Source: Magnetococcus marinus MC-1
Lineage (GTDB): Bacteria; Pseudomonadota; Magnetococcia; Magnetococcales; Magnetococcaceae
DNA length: 64,000 bases
Assembly (NCBI RefSeq): GCF_000014865.1
Contig: NC_008576.1
Location: 2,509,501-2,573,500 of the forward strand
Direction: 5' to 3'
Shown here: piece by piece, positions 8,688-16,845 of the stretch
Layout: every line of letters starts with the position of its first letter
Position numbering within the stretch: position 1 is the stretch's first letter
The notes under the pieces: generated by a model
What the model saw: the letters and a program-made list of their open reading frames with translations, nothing else
Databases searched by the model: none
Told to the model about the DNA's origin: nothing
Made by a program: the position numbers and the translations under genes

Positions 8688-8692
8688 TGTGT

Positions 8693-9058
8693 TTACACCT
8701 CAAAGAGTTTGATGGAACCGGTGTAGAGATCGTGGTGGGGCCAGATGGGTTGAAACTGGATGGCCGGAGGTTCGTGATGGCGGAACATTACCTGATAGCT
8801 CTCTGCCCCCCAGATAAGCGGGAAAACCACTCCGGATTGGGCAGCCATGGCCTCAATGGCCATCACGGTGGATTGATCCAGCCAGGTCACCCCATCTGCG
8901 GCCTCCAGGGTGATGGGCCTGCCCTTGATCAGGGGTTGAGACCAGAACACAGGGGTACCACCCAGGGTGCGGGCTGTCTCCATAGAGACAGGAGACCATG
9001 CCCGACGGTCGATCCACTGGAGCGACTCAGGTAGTGTTAAATCACCAAGTTGTTTCAT
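8693..9058 (-). CDS. Phage tail-region protein, unknown
   Basis: The 121-aa protein is read from the ATG at 9058, 7 nt beyond the tape measure stop. An earlier start at 9100 would overlap the tape measure by 35 bp. The middle (EAADGVTWLDQSTVMAIEAMA) and the end (YTGSIKLFEV) are compact, with no recognisable motif. Directly following a tape measure gene, it is probably a distal tail protein, but I cannot name the family. Confidence 0.55.
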   Translation of the reverse strand: MKQLGDLTLPESLQWIDRRAWSPVSMETARTLGGTPVFWSQPLIKGRPITLEAADGVTWLDQSTVMAIEAMAAQSGVVFPLIWGAESYQVMFRHHEPPAIQFQPIWPHHDLYTGSIKLFEV

Positions 9059-9065
9059 CGGGATA

Positions 9066-12000
9066 TCAGAAGGTACCGCGCTGTAGTTCCTTGAGGGCAT
9101 CTACCAGTTGCCGCACCTGTTGCCGGGGACTGGTGATGGAAGCGGCCGGTCTGCTGTTCATGGTGAGATCAAGCTGAACGATCCCCTCTACTGGGGGCTG
9201 TCCAGAACCACCGGCCCCTGCAAAGGAGAGCTGAGGAAGCGCGGGGATCTCCGGCAACCCCACCATCCCCCCGGTTTGAAACCTGGGCAGGTTGGGCAGG
9301 ATACGCTTCACGGTCTCCATGGGAGCGGAGTTGATGGTCAGCAGCAAATCCTTGAAGATCCTGGAGCGCTCTTTGCGGATCACGATCTCACCGGCTTCAA
9401 GCAAGGCATGAATGCGATCGCCACCCCCATAGCCAGGAAGACGGCCACCCCGTTGTAGGCCGATCATGCCGCCTGACTGCTTGGCCTCTATCGTTTTCAC
9501 CGTGACGGTGACGGTTTTATCCTTCAGTGCCGCCATCTGCTTTTCGATGGCTGAGAGTGCAGATTGGGCTTGCTCAACCTGGGCCTGGAGTTCTACCGAT
9601 TTGGTCACCCGGTCTGGCAGCGACTCCATCGCCTCTTTGAGCTGAGCAACACGCCCACGGGCAACTTCCAACTGCTCGGTGAGGGATGTGGTCTGATCTT
9701 TCTGCTTGGACAGAGCCTTTCGCGCACTCTCCTCCTGGCGTTGATAAAGTTGATCCAGTACATCCCCGGCGTCCTGTACGCCCCGAATAGCGGTGGAGGT
9801 ATCATTCAAACTGGAAAAAGCATCCTGGGCCCCACGGGCCAAAGATTCGGCCCATTTGATATCCCGCTCCGAAAGCGTGGTCTGAGAGAGGAGGCGTTGG
9901 GCTTCTGCCAGCTTTTGAGAGGCTGCCGCTGCACGGGAGGTCTCTTTCTCCCGATCAGACATGTTGCGTTCAAGGAGCGACCGCACCTTATCCTCGGTGG
10001 AGATACGGGCGTTACGCTTTTTCTCTTCGATCCCCTGGATCTGGCTGGCCAAACGTTTCTCGGCTTCTAAGCTCTGTTGCAAGGCGCGTTCGGTGGCCTG
10101 GACCGACTGTTCAGCGGTGCGGATCTTCTCGGTGAGAACCTCACGGGCTTGTCGCTTCTGCTCTTCGGCCAGTTGTCGTTCAAGATCCGCCAGTTTACGC
10201 TGGGCAGATGTCCGCTGACGGGTAAGATTTGAAAGCTGGTTGGCGGCTTCTTGGGCCGCGCGCCTCTGGGTTTGAATGGCATCGGAAGCGGCCTTTGCGG
10301 CCAGTCGCCAACCCCCGGTGCTTTTGTCGGCAATGATGGTGCCTTCCCGTTGCAAACGGTTGAAGGTCTCAATGTCGGGAATGTTGATCCCCAGTTGCTG
10401 CCCGATCTGCTTCAAACGGGCAGCCAACTGCTGCTGAGTTTCAACGGCTGCCTGACCCGAAGCCGCTGCTTCATCCTGGGCATCTTTGGTTTTCAACCAG
10501 GAGTAAGCCATGTAGCCTAGTGCGCCCACAGCCGCCGTCGCCCCAGCTATAAGCCCAACAGGGCCTGTGAGCACGGCGAGCAGGCTTCCAACAGCGGCGG
10601 CACCCCGGATAAAGAACCCGGCCAGATTGATTGAGATAAGAGAGAGCAGACGGGTGCGGGCCAGCGCCAGTGCGCCAACCAGTCCCTGAGCGCCTACCAC
10701 GGCTACCAAGCCAGACGCGGCACGGGTGGTAGTTAGAAACCACTGAGCGGTCTGTAGTGCTGTGAGTGCTGCCATGGCCACACGCAGTGTTTTGATGGCC
10801 AGATACGCCCCACCCAGCACACCAATGACCTCTTTCCACTCCAGGATGAACTCGCCAACCATCAGGGCCACACGCCCCAGCATGACGGCCAGATCCACTC
10901 CGGCCAGGGCCAGTTCGACGATGGCATCCTTGTTTTCATTGATAGCGGAGGTGAGCTCTTGAAAATTGAGGCTGCTGTGCTTGTCGATGGCCTCACCAAC
11001 GGCAATCTTCACCCCCTCCCAGGCAGACTCCAGGGAACGGATCGAGCCGCCCATGCCCGCTTCCATCTCGGTGGCCACCCGGGCAGCCACACCACCGACC
11101 TCGCTGAACTTGGCGACCAGCTCCACGAACGCCTGGGAAGACATACCCACCGCAGCAGTAAGCGCAGGAGCCGCTTCCACCCCAAAGATCTGGATCATGT
11201 CAGCCGCATCGGCACCACTTGCACGGAGGTTACGCAGTACCTGGGTCATGGGTAGAAGCAGACCAGTGGCATCACGGGTCTGCAAGCCCAAACGGTTGAT
11301 CGCCTCTTGGGCTTTATCCACAGGGGCCAATAGACGGGCATAAGCGGCTCGCAACGCGGTCCCTGCTTTTTCCCCAGAGAAGCCGTTCTTGGCCAGCAGG
11401 GCCAGCACGGTGGCGGTCTCTTCAAAGCTGTTTCCAGCCGCACGGGCCACGGGACCGGCGTATTGCAGGGCCAGCCCCAGATCCTGAATATCGGTTGCCG
11501 AGTTGGTAAAGGCGGTGACCAAGATGTCGTTTACATTGCCCAGATCACGGGCCTGTAGCCCAAACTGAGCCATGGAGGCGGTGGCGATCCCCGCTACGGT
11601 TTCCAGATCCACCGAACCGGCTGCCGCCAGCTCCAAAACTTTTGGTAGGGCTTGCAGTTGCTGAGATGCCGTCAAACCAGCCAGAGACATGGCCTTGAGA
11701 CCACCGGCCGCTTGACTGGCAGAAAAGCGAGTGGAAGATCCCATATCCTTGGCCAGTTCGGTCAGTTGGGCGAGCTCTCCTGCCGTTGCGCCCGACGTCG
11801 CCGCCACCTGCCTCATGGTGTCATCAAAGGCGGCATAGGTAAGGATGGAGTCTTTGATAAAGCTGGAGGCCGCACGAATGGATTCAAACCCGGCATACGC
11901 TGCTGCCAGATTGCGCACAGTACCCGCCATTCCGGTCATGGCACCATTCAACCCCTGCATTTCACCACGCAGGGTACGCACCCGGCTCTGCATCTGCTGA

Positions 12001-12632
12001 TGAGCTCGATTCAGATCTGCCGCAGATACACGCCCAGATCGGGCCAGTTCCCGATAGGCATTCTCTAGCCTCTGGACTTCGTCCTCTACCTCCCGCATGG
12101 ATCGGACGCCGATGGTGGCAAACGCGCGATTGACTCGGCTTTGGGCTTGTACTTCACGGGTGGAGGCATTCAGATCCCGTTGAAGTCGTTCCTGGCTTTC
12201 ACTAAGACGGACGGTATCCACCCCAGCCTGACGCAGATCACCCCGCAGACCATGCAGGGACTCCCGCTGGGCATCTACTTGATCCTTGAGGCTCTTGGCA
12301 TTGCGTTTGGCCTGCTCAAAGGCGCGCGTCATGGCGCGGGTGGGTGTTTCGGTCTCCCGCATCTGCACCGCAAGACGGGCTACCTCACGGGTGGCCGCCT
12401 GCCATTGATCTTCACTCTCCCTGATTTGTCGCTTTAGATTGCGGAAAGCATAGATGTCCGATAGTGCCCCATTGATACGCTGCGCCTGAGTCTGAGCATC
12501 GGAGGCCATGGATTGCACGCCCTGACGAAAGTCGCTCTGCATACGGGTGACAGCAGAACGCAGTTCATCATCATTGGCACGGATGACGAACTCCAAAGCA
12601 GCTTGGGTACGGGCCACGGGAACTCCATTCAT
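9066..12632 (-). CDS. Tail tape measure protein
   Basis: This 1188-aa protein sets tail length and is ejected at infection. Residues 1-230 are long coiled coil (alternating RQ/E/L-rich helices). Residues 250-560 carry the PhageMin_Tail-type core, recognisable from SSTRFSASQAAGGLKAMSLAGLTASQQLQAL and FEETATVLALLAKNGFSGEKAGTALR. Hydrophobic membrane-compatible segments run from about 590 to 720. A second coiled coil spans about 770-1030, and the C-terminus is Gly/Pro-rich. Length and layout are standard for siphovirus tape measures. It lies downstream of the G/GT chaperone genes, but a forward-strand gene pair now separates them. Confidence 0.95.
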   Translation of the reverse strand: MNGVPVARTQAALEFVIRANDDELRSAVTRMQSDFRQGVQSMASDAQTQAQRINGALSDIYAFRNLKRQIRESEDQWQAATREVARLAVQMRETETPTRAMTRAFEQAKRNAKSLKDQVDAQRESLHGLRGDLRQAGVDTVRLSESQERLQRDLNASTREVQAQSRVNRAFATIGVRSMREVEDEVQRLENAYRELARSGRVSAADLNRAHQQMQSRVRTLRGEMQGLNGAMTGMAGTVRNLAAAYAGFESIRAASSFIKDSILTYAAFDDTMRQVAATSGATAGELAQLTELAKDMGSSTRFSASQAAGGLKAMSLAGLTASQQLQALPKVLELAAAGSVDLETVAGIATASMAQFGLQARDLGNVNDILVTAFTNSATDIQDLGLALQYAGPVARAAGNSFEETATVLALLAKNGFSGEKAGTALRAAYARLLAPVDKAQEAINRLGLQTRDATGLLLPMTQVLRNLRASGADAADMIQIFGVEAAPALTAAVGMSSQAFVELVAKFSEVGGVAARVATEMEAGMGGSIRSLESAWEGVKIAVGEAIDKHSSLNFQELTSAINENKDAIVELALAGVDLAVMLGRVALMVGEFILEWKEVIGVLGGAYLAIKTLRVAMAALTALQTAQWFLTTTRAASGLVAVVGAQGLVGALALARTRLLSLISINLAGFFIRGAAAVGSLLAVLTGPVGLIAGATAAVGALGYMAYSWLKTKDAQDEAAASGQAAVETQQQLAARLKQIGQQLGINIPDIETFNRLQREGTIIADKSTGGWRLAAKAASDAIQTQRRAAQEAANQLSNLTRQRTSAQRKLADLERQLAEEQKRQAREVLTEKIRTAEQSVQATERALQQSLEAEKRLASQIQGIEEKKRNARISTEDKVRSLLERNMSDREKETSRAAAASQKLAEAQRLLSQTTLSERDIKWAESLARGAQDAFSSLNDTSTAIRGVQDAGDVLDQLYQRQEESARKALSKQKDQTTSLTEQLEVARGRVAQLKEAMESLPDRVTKSVELQAQVEQAQSALSAIEKQMAALKDKTVTVTVKTIEAKQSGGMIGLQRGGRLPGYGGGDRIHALLEAGEIVIRKERSRIFKDLLLTINSAPMETVKRILPNLPRFQTGGMVGLPEIPALPQLSFAGAGGSGQPPVEGIVQLDLTMNSRPAASITSPRQQVRQLVDALKELQRGTF

Positions 12633-12652
12633 GCAATTGTTGCATTACTAAA

Positions 12653-12681
12653 TTGAAAAAGAGCACTGATTACGCTAAAAT
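12653..12681 (+). promoter_or_regulatory. Sigma-70-like promoter of the DUF4160/DUF2442 pair
   Basis: TTGAAA (12653-12658) and TAAAAT (12676-12681) are separated by exactly 17 bp. The start ATG of the first gene lies 24 bp beyond the -10 box. This gives the inserted pair a promoter independent of the leftward late operon. Confidence 0.65.
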
Positions 12682-12704
12682 GCAGATAGATATAGGGAGC
12701 ACAT

Positions 12705-12932
12705 ATGAGCACACTCAAAGTGATCCGAGGGATCAAGATTAAGATGTATGCGGGGGATCATCCTCCCCCACATGTGCATATTCGTGCTCCTGGTTTTGAC
12801 TGTGTGGTAAATCTCCAAACCCTCAAGGTGAAGGTTCGGGGAAACAAGACCTGTGATGCACAGGCTGCTATCGACTGGATAACAGATAATCAGGAGCTAC
12901 TGCTCACAGAATGGGAGCGACTCAATGGCTGA
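12705..12932 (+). CDS. DUF4160 protein, putative toxin-antitoxin partner
   Basis: This 75-aa protein shows the DUF4160 signature, an early KIKMYAGDHPPPHVHI block with conserved H-P-P-H-x-H residues, followed by a small beta/alpha segment and a WITDNQELLLTEWERLN tail. DUF4160 genes are typically paired with DUF2442 genes, and the pair is regarded as a candidate type II toxin-antitoxin module. The biochemical activity is not known to me. The histidine cluster could bind metal or form a catalytic site. It overlaps the next gene by 8 bp and runs against the surrounding phage operon. Confidence 0.8.
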   Translation: MSTLKVIRGIKIKMYAGDHPPPHVHIRAPGFDCVVNLQTLKVKVRGNKTCDAQAAIDWITDNQELLLTEWERLNG

Positions 12933-13359
12933 ACACAATGAAGTATTTGAGCTTCACCATATTCGCCTGACCGAGGTTAAACCGTTCAGCGCCACTGCAA
13001 TTGATGCTGAGTGGGAAGATGGCTATTCAGCCGTGGTCGACCTCACGTCGCTCATGGAAAATCCCCATTTTGCTGGACTCCAGGACCCTGAAGTGATGGC
13101 TCAGGCCTCCATTGAGGACTGGGGCAGCACCATTACATGGCCCGGCGATATGGAATGGGGAGCAGATAACTTGCGCTATCTGGCCCACACACAGACCTTT
13201 TTCACATGGATGAAGCGACACAAACTTACCAATAAATCCGCTGCTGAGGCGTTGGGGGTAAGCACCCGTGCTGTGGCCTATTACAAGAGCGGAGAGCGCC
13301 CCATTCCCAAACATATCCGTCTGGCCTGCCGAGCCATTGATATGGGGTTAGTTGCTTGA
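12925..13359 (+). CDS. DUF2442 domain fused to a helix-turn-helix, putative antitoxin/autoregulator
   Basis: In this 144-aa protein residues 8-85 match DUF2442 (ITEV-like opening, WEDGYSAVVDLTSL, then the WPGDMEWGADNLRYLAH ending). Residues 90-140 add an XRE-like helix-turn-helix (KSAAEALGVSTRAVAYYKSGERPIP). The HTH suggests it represses its own promoter. The fusion is known from phage-borne and chromosomal DUF4160 pairs. Its last 12 bp overlap, on the opposite strand, the end of the frameshifted GT product, so the insertion abuts the phage gene exactly. Confidence 0.8.
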   Translation: MAEHNEVFELHHIRLTEVKPFSATAIDAEWEDGYSAVVDLTSLMENPHFAGLQDPEVMAQASIEDWGSTITWPGDMEWGADNLRYLAHTQTFFTWMKRHKLTNKSAAEALGVSTRAVAYYKSGERPIPKHIRLACRAIDMGLVA

Positions 13360-13811
13360 GCTTTGATGGCTGATTTCAAAGTCCAGCGCATCCAGGAACA
13401 TCTCCCAGGTGTAATCCATCACACCGGGGTGTCCGAGCTTGATAAGGGTGAAGATGGCCCTTTTGAATTGACCGACTCTTCGCTGGGAGCCGTCAGCACC
13501 TGATTCAGCCGCTTCCCGGCCTCCTCCAGACGCTGGCAGGCGGCGAAAAAATGGGGGTTCTCCTCCTTGATCGCCGTGATGATGGTCTCCAACACCTCCG
13601 GTTCCATGGCATGGGTCTGCTCTGTGGTCAGATCGGTAAAGGTGAGGATATCTTGGATGGTGACCTCTTCAAAAAGCACGTTCCCCACCCAGTCTGGTTC
13701 CGCAGACTGCCCATCCACCGCTTTGCTGAAGAACTCGTAGATCTCACCCACGGTAAACTTGCGTACATGGTAGTTGACTTCACCTGCCGTTTTGGCAATC
13801 AGACGTCCCAT
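13348..13811 (-). CDS. Tail assembly chaperone, GT-type product by -1 frameshift
   Basis: After the AAAAGGG tract near 13459-13465, the -1 frame stays open to a TAA at 13348-13350. It encodes about 38 residues of convincing sequence (AIFTLIKLGHPGVMDYTWEMFLDALDF). The fused product would be about 154 aa. In lambda-type phages G and GT are made in fixed ratio by a -1 slip, and GT links the tape measure to the tube protein. The zero-frame codons AAA GGG can re-pair as AAA AGG, so slippage is plausible though not the commonest heptamer. The frame relation is direct observation; slippage itself is inferred. Confidence 0.65.
13419..13811 (-). CDS. Tail assembly chaperone, G-type short form
   Basis: The 130-aa protein reads from the ATG at 13811, with GAGGGG 8 nt upstream. 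A GTG at 13820 overlaps the upstream stop and is an alternative. It contains VGEIYEFFSKAVDG, FEEVTIQDILTFTDLTTEQ and a C-terminal helix (PHFFAACQRLEEAGKRLNQ), the layout of small tail chaperones that coat the tape measure before tube assembly. It lies between tail tube and tape measure genes, the classic place of lambda G. The last dozen residues are low-complexity (Ser/Pro) and overlap another well-coded frame. Confidence 0.75.
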   Translation of the reverse strand: MGRLIAKTAGEVNYHVRKFTVGEIYEFFSKAVDGQSAEPDWVGNVLFEEVTIQDILTFTDLTTEQTHAMEPEVLETIITAIKEENPHFFAACQRLEEAGKRLNQVLTAPSEESVNSKGPSSPLSSSDTPV

Positions 13812-13816
13812 GCTCC

Positions 13817-14557
13817 TCACCCCTCAATCTGCATCAGTTTGAAGAACTTGGACACACCAGCCCCGGTCTTTGAGTCGTCCTTGAGCACATCCATGGAAAA
13901 CTCAATGTTCCCAAAATCATCCGTGACCAATCCCAGCGAGGATGGGGTGTTTTTCACTCGATAGACATCCAGCACCACCGGCTTACCATCAAAAGCCTGG
14001 TTAAAGCCATCAAAGGAGAGCCGATATTCTTTCCCTGCATTGAGGATTGCCTCAACCGTGGCCGAGGATGCATGGGTGTAGGTCATGAGCACCGTATCCC
14101 CATCCACCACATTTTCAGCGGCCTCTAGAATCCGAACCCCACCCCCTTTGACCTCATAGTCAGTACCCTCCACCAGGGGTGTACCGCTATTGGTGAGGGA
14201 GACGGCAGAGAGATCCACCCCCTCTTTGGCCCGGAGATACCCACCCCGATAGGCTACATGGGATTCATCGGTGACGGTGCCTCCCGCAATGGATCCCGAC
14301 TCACCAAAGGTAGCCATGGCCAGGGATTCCGTATCAAAGCCGTGGGCGGTGATCACCAACTGCACATCGGTGATGAGGGAGACGGTGTCGGCGGTGCCCC
14401 CACCTGGGGTGGAGTAGTTTTTCAGGGTTTTTTTCTCCTCCGAAAAAGACAGCTCGACTTTGGAAGCCTCGCCCAGAAAGCGCATGCCAGCGCCGCCACC
14501 AAAGGGGCCGATGAAGCATTCCCCACCGCCGATAAGGGTATGTGTTTTTTTGCCCAC
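13817..14557 (-). CDS. Major tail tube protein
   Basis: The 246-aa protein starts MGKKTHTLIGGGECFIGPF and carries EASKVELSFSEEKKTLKNY, in the manner of lambda gpV-like tail tube subunits. An added Ig-like segment is likely in the middle (TGTDYEV..GVRILEAAENVVDGDTVLMTYTH). The end (DVLKDDSKTGAGVSKFFKLMQ) is typical too. It forms hexameric rings around the tape measure. The gene precedes the chaperone gene and follows the tail terminator, as expected. Confidence 0.85.
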   Translation of the reverse strand: MGKKTHTLIGGGECFIGPFGGGAGMRFLGEASKVELSFSEEKKTLKNYSTPGGGTADTVSLITDVQLVITAHGFDTESLAMATFGESGSIAGGTVTDESHVAYRGGYLRAKEGVDLSAVSLTNSGTPLVEGTDYEVKGGGVRILEAAENVVDGDTVLMTYTHASSATVEAILNAGKEYRLSFDGFNQAFDGKPVVLDVYRVKNTPSSLGLVTDDFGNIEFSMDVLKDDSKTGAGVSKFFKLMQIEG

Positions 14558-14562
14558 AGTCT

Positions 14563-14973
14563 TTACTCCGTTGTTTTGAATAGAAACGATGTCTCAAACG
14601 CCAATGGGAAGTAGAAGATCCCATTGGGTGAGTAGTCCGGTGAATAAGCGGATGGCGTCCGTTGAAACGGTTTGAAGAGGGTTCTATCTGGAGTCCAGCC
14701 CACCACTGTGTTGATCACCCGGCTGATCAATGCGCCCGCATCGGTTTCTGCATCCCGCACCACCACCAGACAGAGCCAAGTCTGTTCAACCTTCTGCTGA
14801 TTACCCTGAATGGGTCCTGGTTTGTCCTCTTCAAGAAAGATGATCACCGTAGGCGGTATCTCTGCCTCTTCATGAATCACCGGCATGCCCCAGGATGAGA
14901 GCACGCGGATCTCCTCAAGCTGATCCTTCAACCGCTGAACGATCAGCCCTTCAACCTGCAAATAATTTTGCAC
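14563..14973 (-). CDS. Tail terminator-like protein
   Basis: The 136-aa protein opens with an amphipathic helix (VEGLIVQRLKDQLEEI) and continues with beta strands PPTVIIFLEEDKP and QTWLCLVVVRDAETDAGALISRVINTVVGW. This is the alpha/beta layout of gpU/Gp37-type tail terminators, which cap the tube and join the head connector. Length fits. It lies directly before the tail tube gene, 5 bp away. The assignment combines this pattern with position. Confidence 0.65.
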   Translation of the reverse strand: MQNYLQVEGLIVQRLKDQLEEIRVLSSWGMPVIHEEAEIPPTVIIFLEEDKPGPIQGNQQKVEQTWLCLVVVRDAETDAGALISRVINTVVGWTPDRTLFKPFQRTPSAYSPDYSPNGIFYFPLAFETSFLFKTTE

Positions 14974-14974
14974 C

Positions 14975-15334
14975 TCAGATCCTTATCAACGGCGGTAACA
15001 CAGAGATCAGCGGGCACCCCCCTACGCTGGAAGAGGTCCCACCGCCTGAACAGTCGTTGGGGCCAAACCGATGGGGAAAGGCAGGGGTGATCTGGGTCAA
15101 CATCTGACAATGACTGGCCGGTGGAATAGGTACGTTAAGCAGACTGATCAGGGGGATACCTGACGGATAGGCGATACTTGAGGTTGCCCTTGGCTCCAGA
15201 TAACCTCCCATATAGGAGATGGCCTGGTCCAGAAGCGTTGCATGGCTGCCGTATCGCTCCAGAACACCACCCACAGATGGGAGAGGCCAACAGGCACCCT
15301 CCAGGGCAAAACCGGGATCATTCAGATCAGCCAT
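14975..15334 (-). CDS. Phage protein of the head-tail junction region, unknown
   Basis: The 119-aa protein is Pro/Gly/Ser-rich (GGYLEPRATSSIAYPSGIPLISLLNVP). I see no domain. It is packed 1-2 bp from both neighbours between a structural gene and the tail terminator, so it is a real operon member, possibly a minor connector. Confidence 0.5.
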   Translation of the reverse strand: MADLNDPGFALEGACWPLPSVGGVLERYGSHATLLDQAISYMGGYLEPRATSSIAYPSGIPLISLLNVPIPPASHCQMLTQITPAFPHRFGPNDCSGGGTSSSVGGCPLISVLPPLIRI

Positions 15335-15336
15335 GA

Positions 15337-16254
15337 TCAGCCCTTACGAATGATCATGGATTCGGTGGGTCCGTTGGTCTGCACCACCGAGTACTGCTTG
15401 CCATCCATGGAGAGCACATCGTGGGTTGCCGCCATATTGTCGGGGATCACCCAGATATCGCACAGCGAGGAGATCTCACCGTACATCAGGGGCATATGGT
15501 TAACGTTGTGGCCCATCAAAGGCCAGGCTGGGATGGTGGAACCACCGGCACCATCCGGTACCTTCTGGTCACTGCCCGAAGGCATGGCCAATGTTGAGAA
15601 ACAGACCGTTCCAGCGGTTAGTGACGCTGATGTGCCTGTGACAGGGGTCTCGTCTTTCTGCATGTGTCGGGGTGAATAACCCAAAGTGCCATACATGGCA
15701 TATCCGAGGTTGCACCACAGAAACGGTGGCCACCCAGCGGCCGGGGTATCCCAGGGCAAGTATCGGGTTCGTTCCACAATACCGGATGGACCAGGTTTGA
15801 TGGTACTGGCCCACCCTGCTGCCGTCTGGCTGGCAAACATGACAAACCGTGCTGAGGCCCAGATATAAAGCGACCCCCCATTGCTCGTATCGATGCGTTG
15901 GTTGTAGCTGGTGCTGTCACTGGTGCTCGCCATATTGGTCCCAGCGTGACCCGTTGCATCCCATACTTCATACACCTTGGGAAACAGATAGCCGGTGGTG
16001 TTCAGATCCACACACAGATATTTGAAGGCGCTGGCATCATCCGCCAGCGGGGCCTTCAGACACTGCATGTTGGTTCCGGCATTGGCATCATGCAGGGTCC
16101 ATCCCGCCGCTACTTGAAAGATAATCTGGGTAGAGGCCTGATTGCAGGATGCCGACAACGTCGCCTTATCGGTGGTGCCGGTCAGCAGCGAGACAATATC
16201 CGACAGCATGTTGCTGATGCTGGCTCCAGCGTTGTAATCATAACGTGCGTACAC
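15337..16254 (-). CDS. Phage virion protein, unknown
   Basis: The 305-aa protein starts MYARYDYNAGASISNMLSDIVSLLTGTTDKATLSASCNQAST and is rich in aromatic, Ser/Thr and Gly residues without membrane segments. The middle has LWCNLGYAMYGTLGYSPRHMQ and the end CDIWVIPDNMAATHDVLSMDGKQY, suggesting beta structure. I recall similar proteins in phages with large tails but cannot name the family. It stands between connector and tail genes and is likely a structural component or decoration. Confidence 0.5.
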   Translation of the reverse strand: MYARYDYNAGASISNMLSDIVSLLTGTTDKATLSASCNQASTQIIFQVAAGWTLHDANAGTNMQCLKAPLADDASAFKYLCVDLNTTGYLFPKVYEVWDATGHAGTNMASTSDSTSYNQRIDTSNGGSLYIWASARFVMFASQTAAGWASTIKPGPSGIVERTRYLPWDTPAAGWPPFLWCNLGYAMYGTLGYSPRHMQKDETPVTGTSASLTAGTVCFSTLAMPSGSDQKVPDGAGGSTIPAWPLMGHNVNHMPLMYGEISSLCDIWVIPDNMAATHDVLSMDGKQYSVVQTNGPTESMIIRKG

Positions 16255-16265
16255 GACGGTTGCTC

Positions 16266-16526
16266 CTATCGATAGTCATAGGATCCACGCAGATCCCAGC
16301 GCTTGTTAAACTTGGTGGAGCCTTCGGCAAACAGGATGGCGACCGGATTGCCCCCCTCATAGGCGATGCGCCGGACAAACCATGCGTCATCAGCATCCAG
16401 GGCCCCTGGATTGGCTTGCCCGATGTATTCAGGGTTGCCATCCAGGTCATAGGCGATACGGCGGATGAGCAGGCTCTCCGCCTCATGCACCAATTCGGGA
16501 AACACCTTCTTAAACAGAGACACCAT
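16266..16526 (-). CDS. Small phage structural protein with a YD-like repeat
   Basis: The 86-aa protein (ATG at 16526, overlapping the upstream stop) contains an internal repeat, IRRIAYDLDGNPEYIGQANPG and VRRIAYEGGNPVAILFAEG, then a STKFNKRWDLRGSYDY ending. This resembles short proteins found in siphovirus tail modules. No function is assigned. Confidence 0.55.
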   Translation of the reverse strand: MVSLFKKVFPELVHEAESLLIRRIAYDLDGNPEYIGQANPGALDADDAWFVRRIAYEGGNPVAILFAEGSTKFNKRWDLRGSYDYR

Positions 16527-16843
16527 TACCTCCGAAGAATCAGCGCCAACCAACCATCCCCACGGGGTTGCACATCCATGACGCGGTAGTTGATCCCACC
16601 GACAGCTACCCCATCACCCACCGCAGGACGAGAAAGGAAGTCGGCCTCTCGCCCCTCAATGACCGGTCGATAGCTCTGCACCGGCACCCCAACGGCATCG
16701 ATGGTGGTGATCTCACGGCTGGAATCAAAAATGGCGGAGAGCTCAGATGGCTCCCCGCCAACGGGGGTGTGGGTGATGGCTTGGCCAAAGACCTCGATAC
16801 AGGCTGCATTGAGACCAATCAGCCCGTCATCCCAGGCAGCCAT
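16526..16843 (-). CDS. Head-tail attachment protein (gpFII-like)
   Basis: The 105-aa protein starts at the ATG at 16843, next to the capsid stop codon. It shows TPVGGEPSELSAIFDSSREIT and VIEGREADFLSRPAVGDGVAVGGINYRVMDVQPRGDGWLALILR. This is the small beta-barrel pattern of lambda gpFII and relatives, which sit between the connector and the tail. Length and position immediately after the major capsid gene agree. Confidence 0.75.
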   Translation of the reverse strand: MAAWDDGLIGLNAACIEVFGQAITHTPVGGEPSELSAIFDSSREITTIDAVGVPVQSYRPVIEGREADFLSRPAVGDGVAVGGINYRVMDVQPRGDGWLALILRR

Positions 16844-16845
16844 GA

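Noticed and set aside
13812-13820. GTG at 13820 as start of the G-type chaperone
   Set aside because: The ATG at 13811 has a better-placed GAGGGG site; the GTG remains possible because it overlaps the upstream stop.
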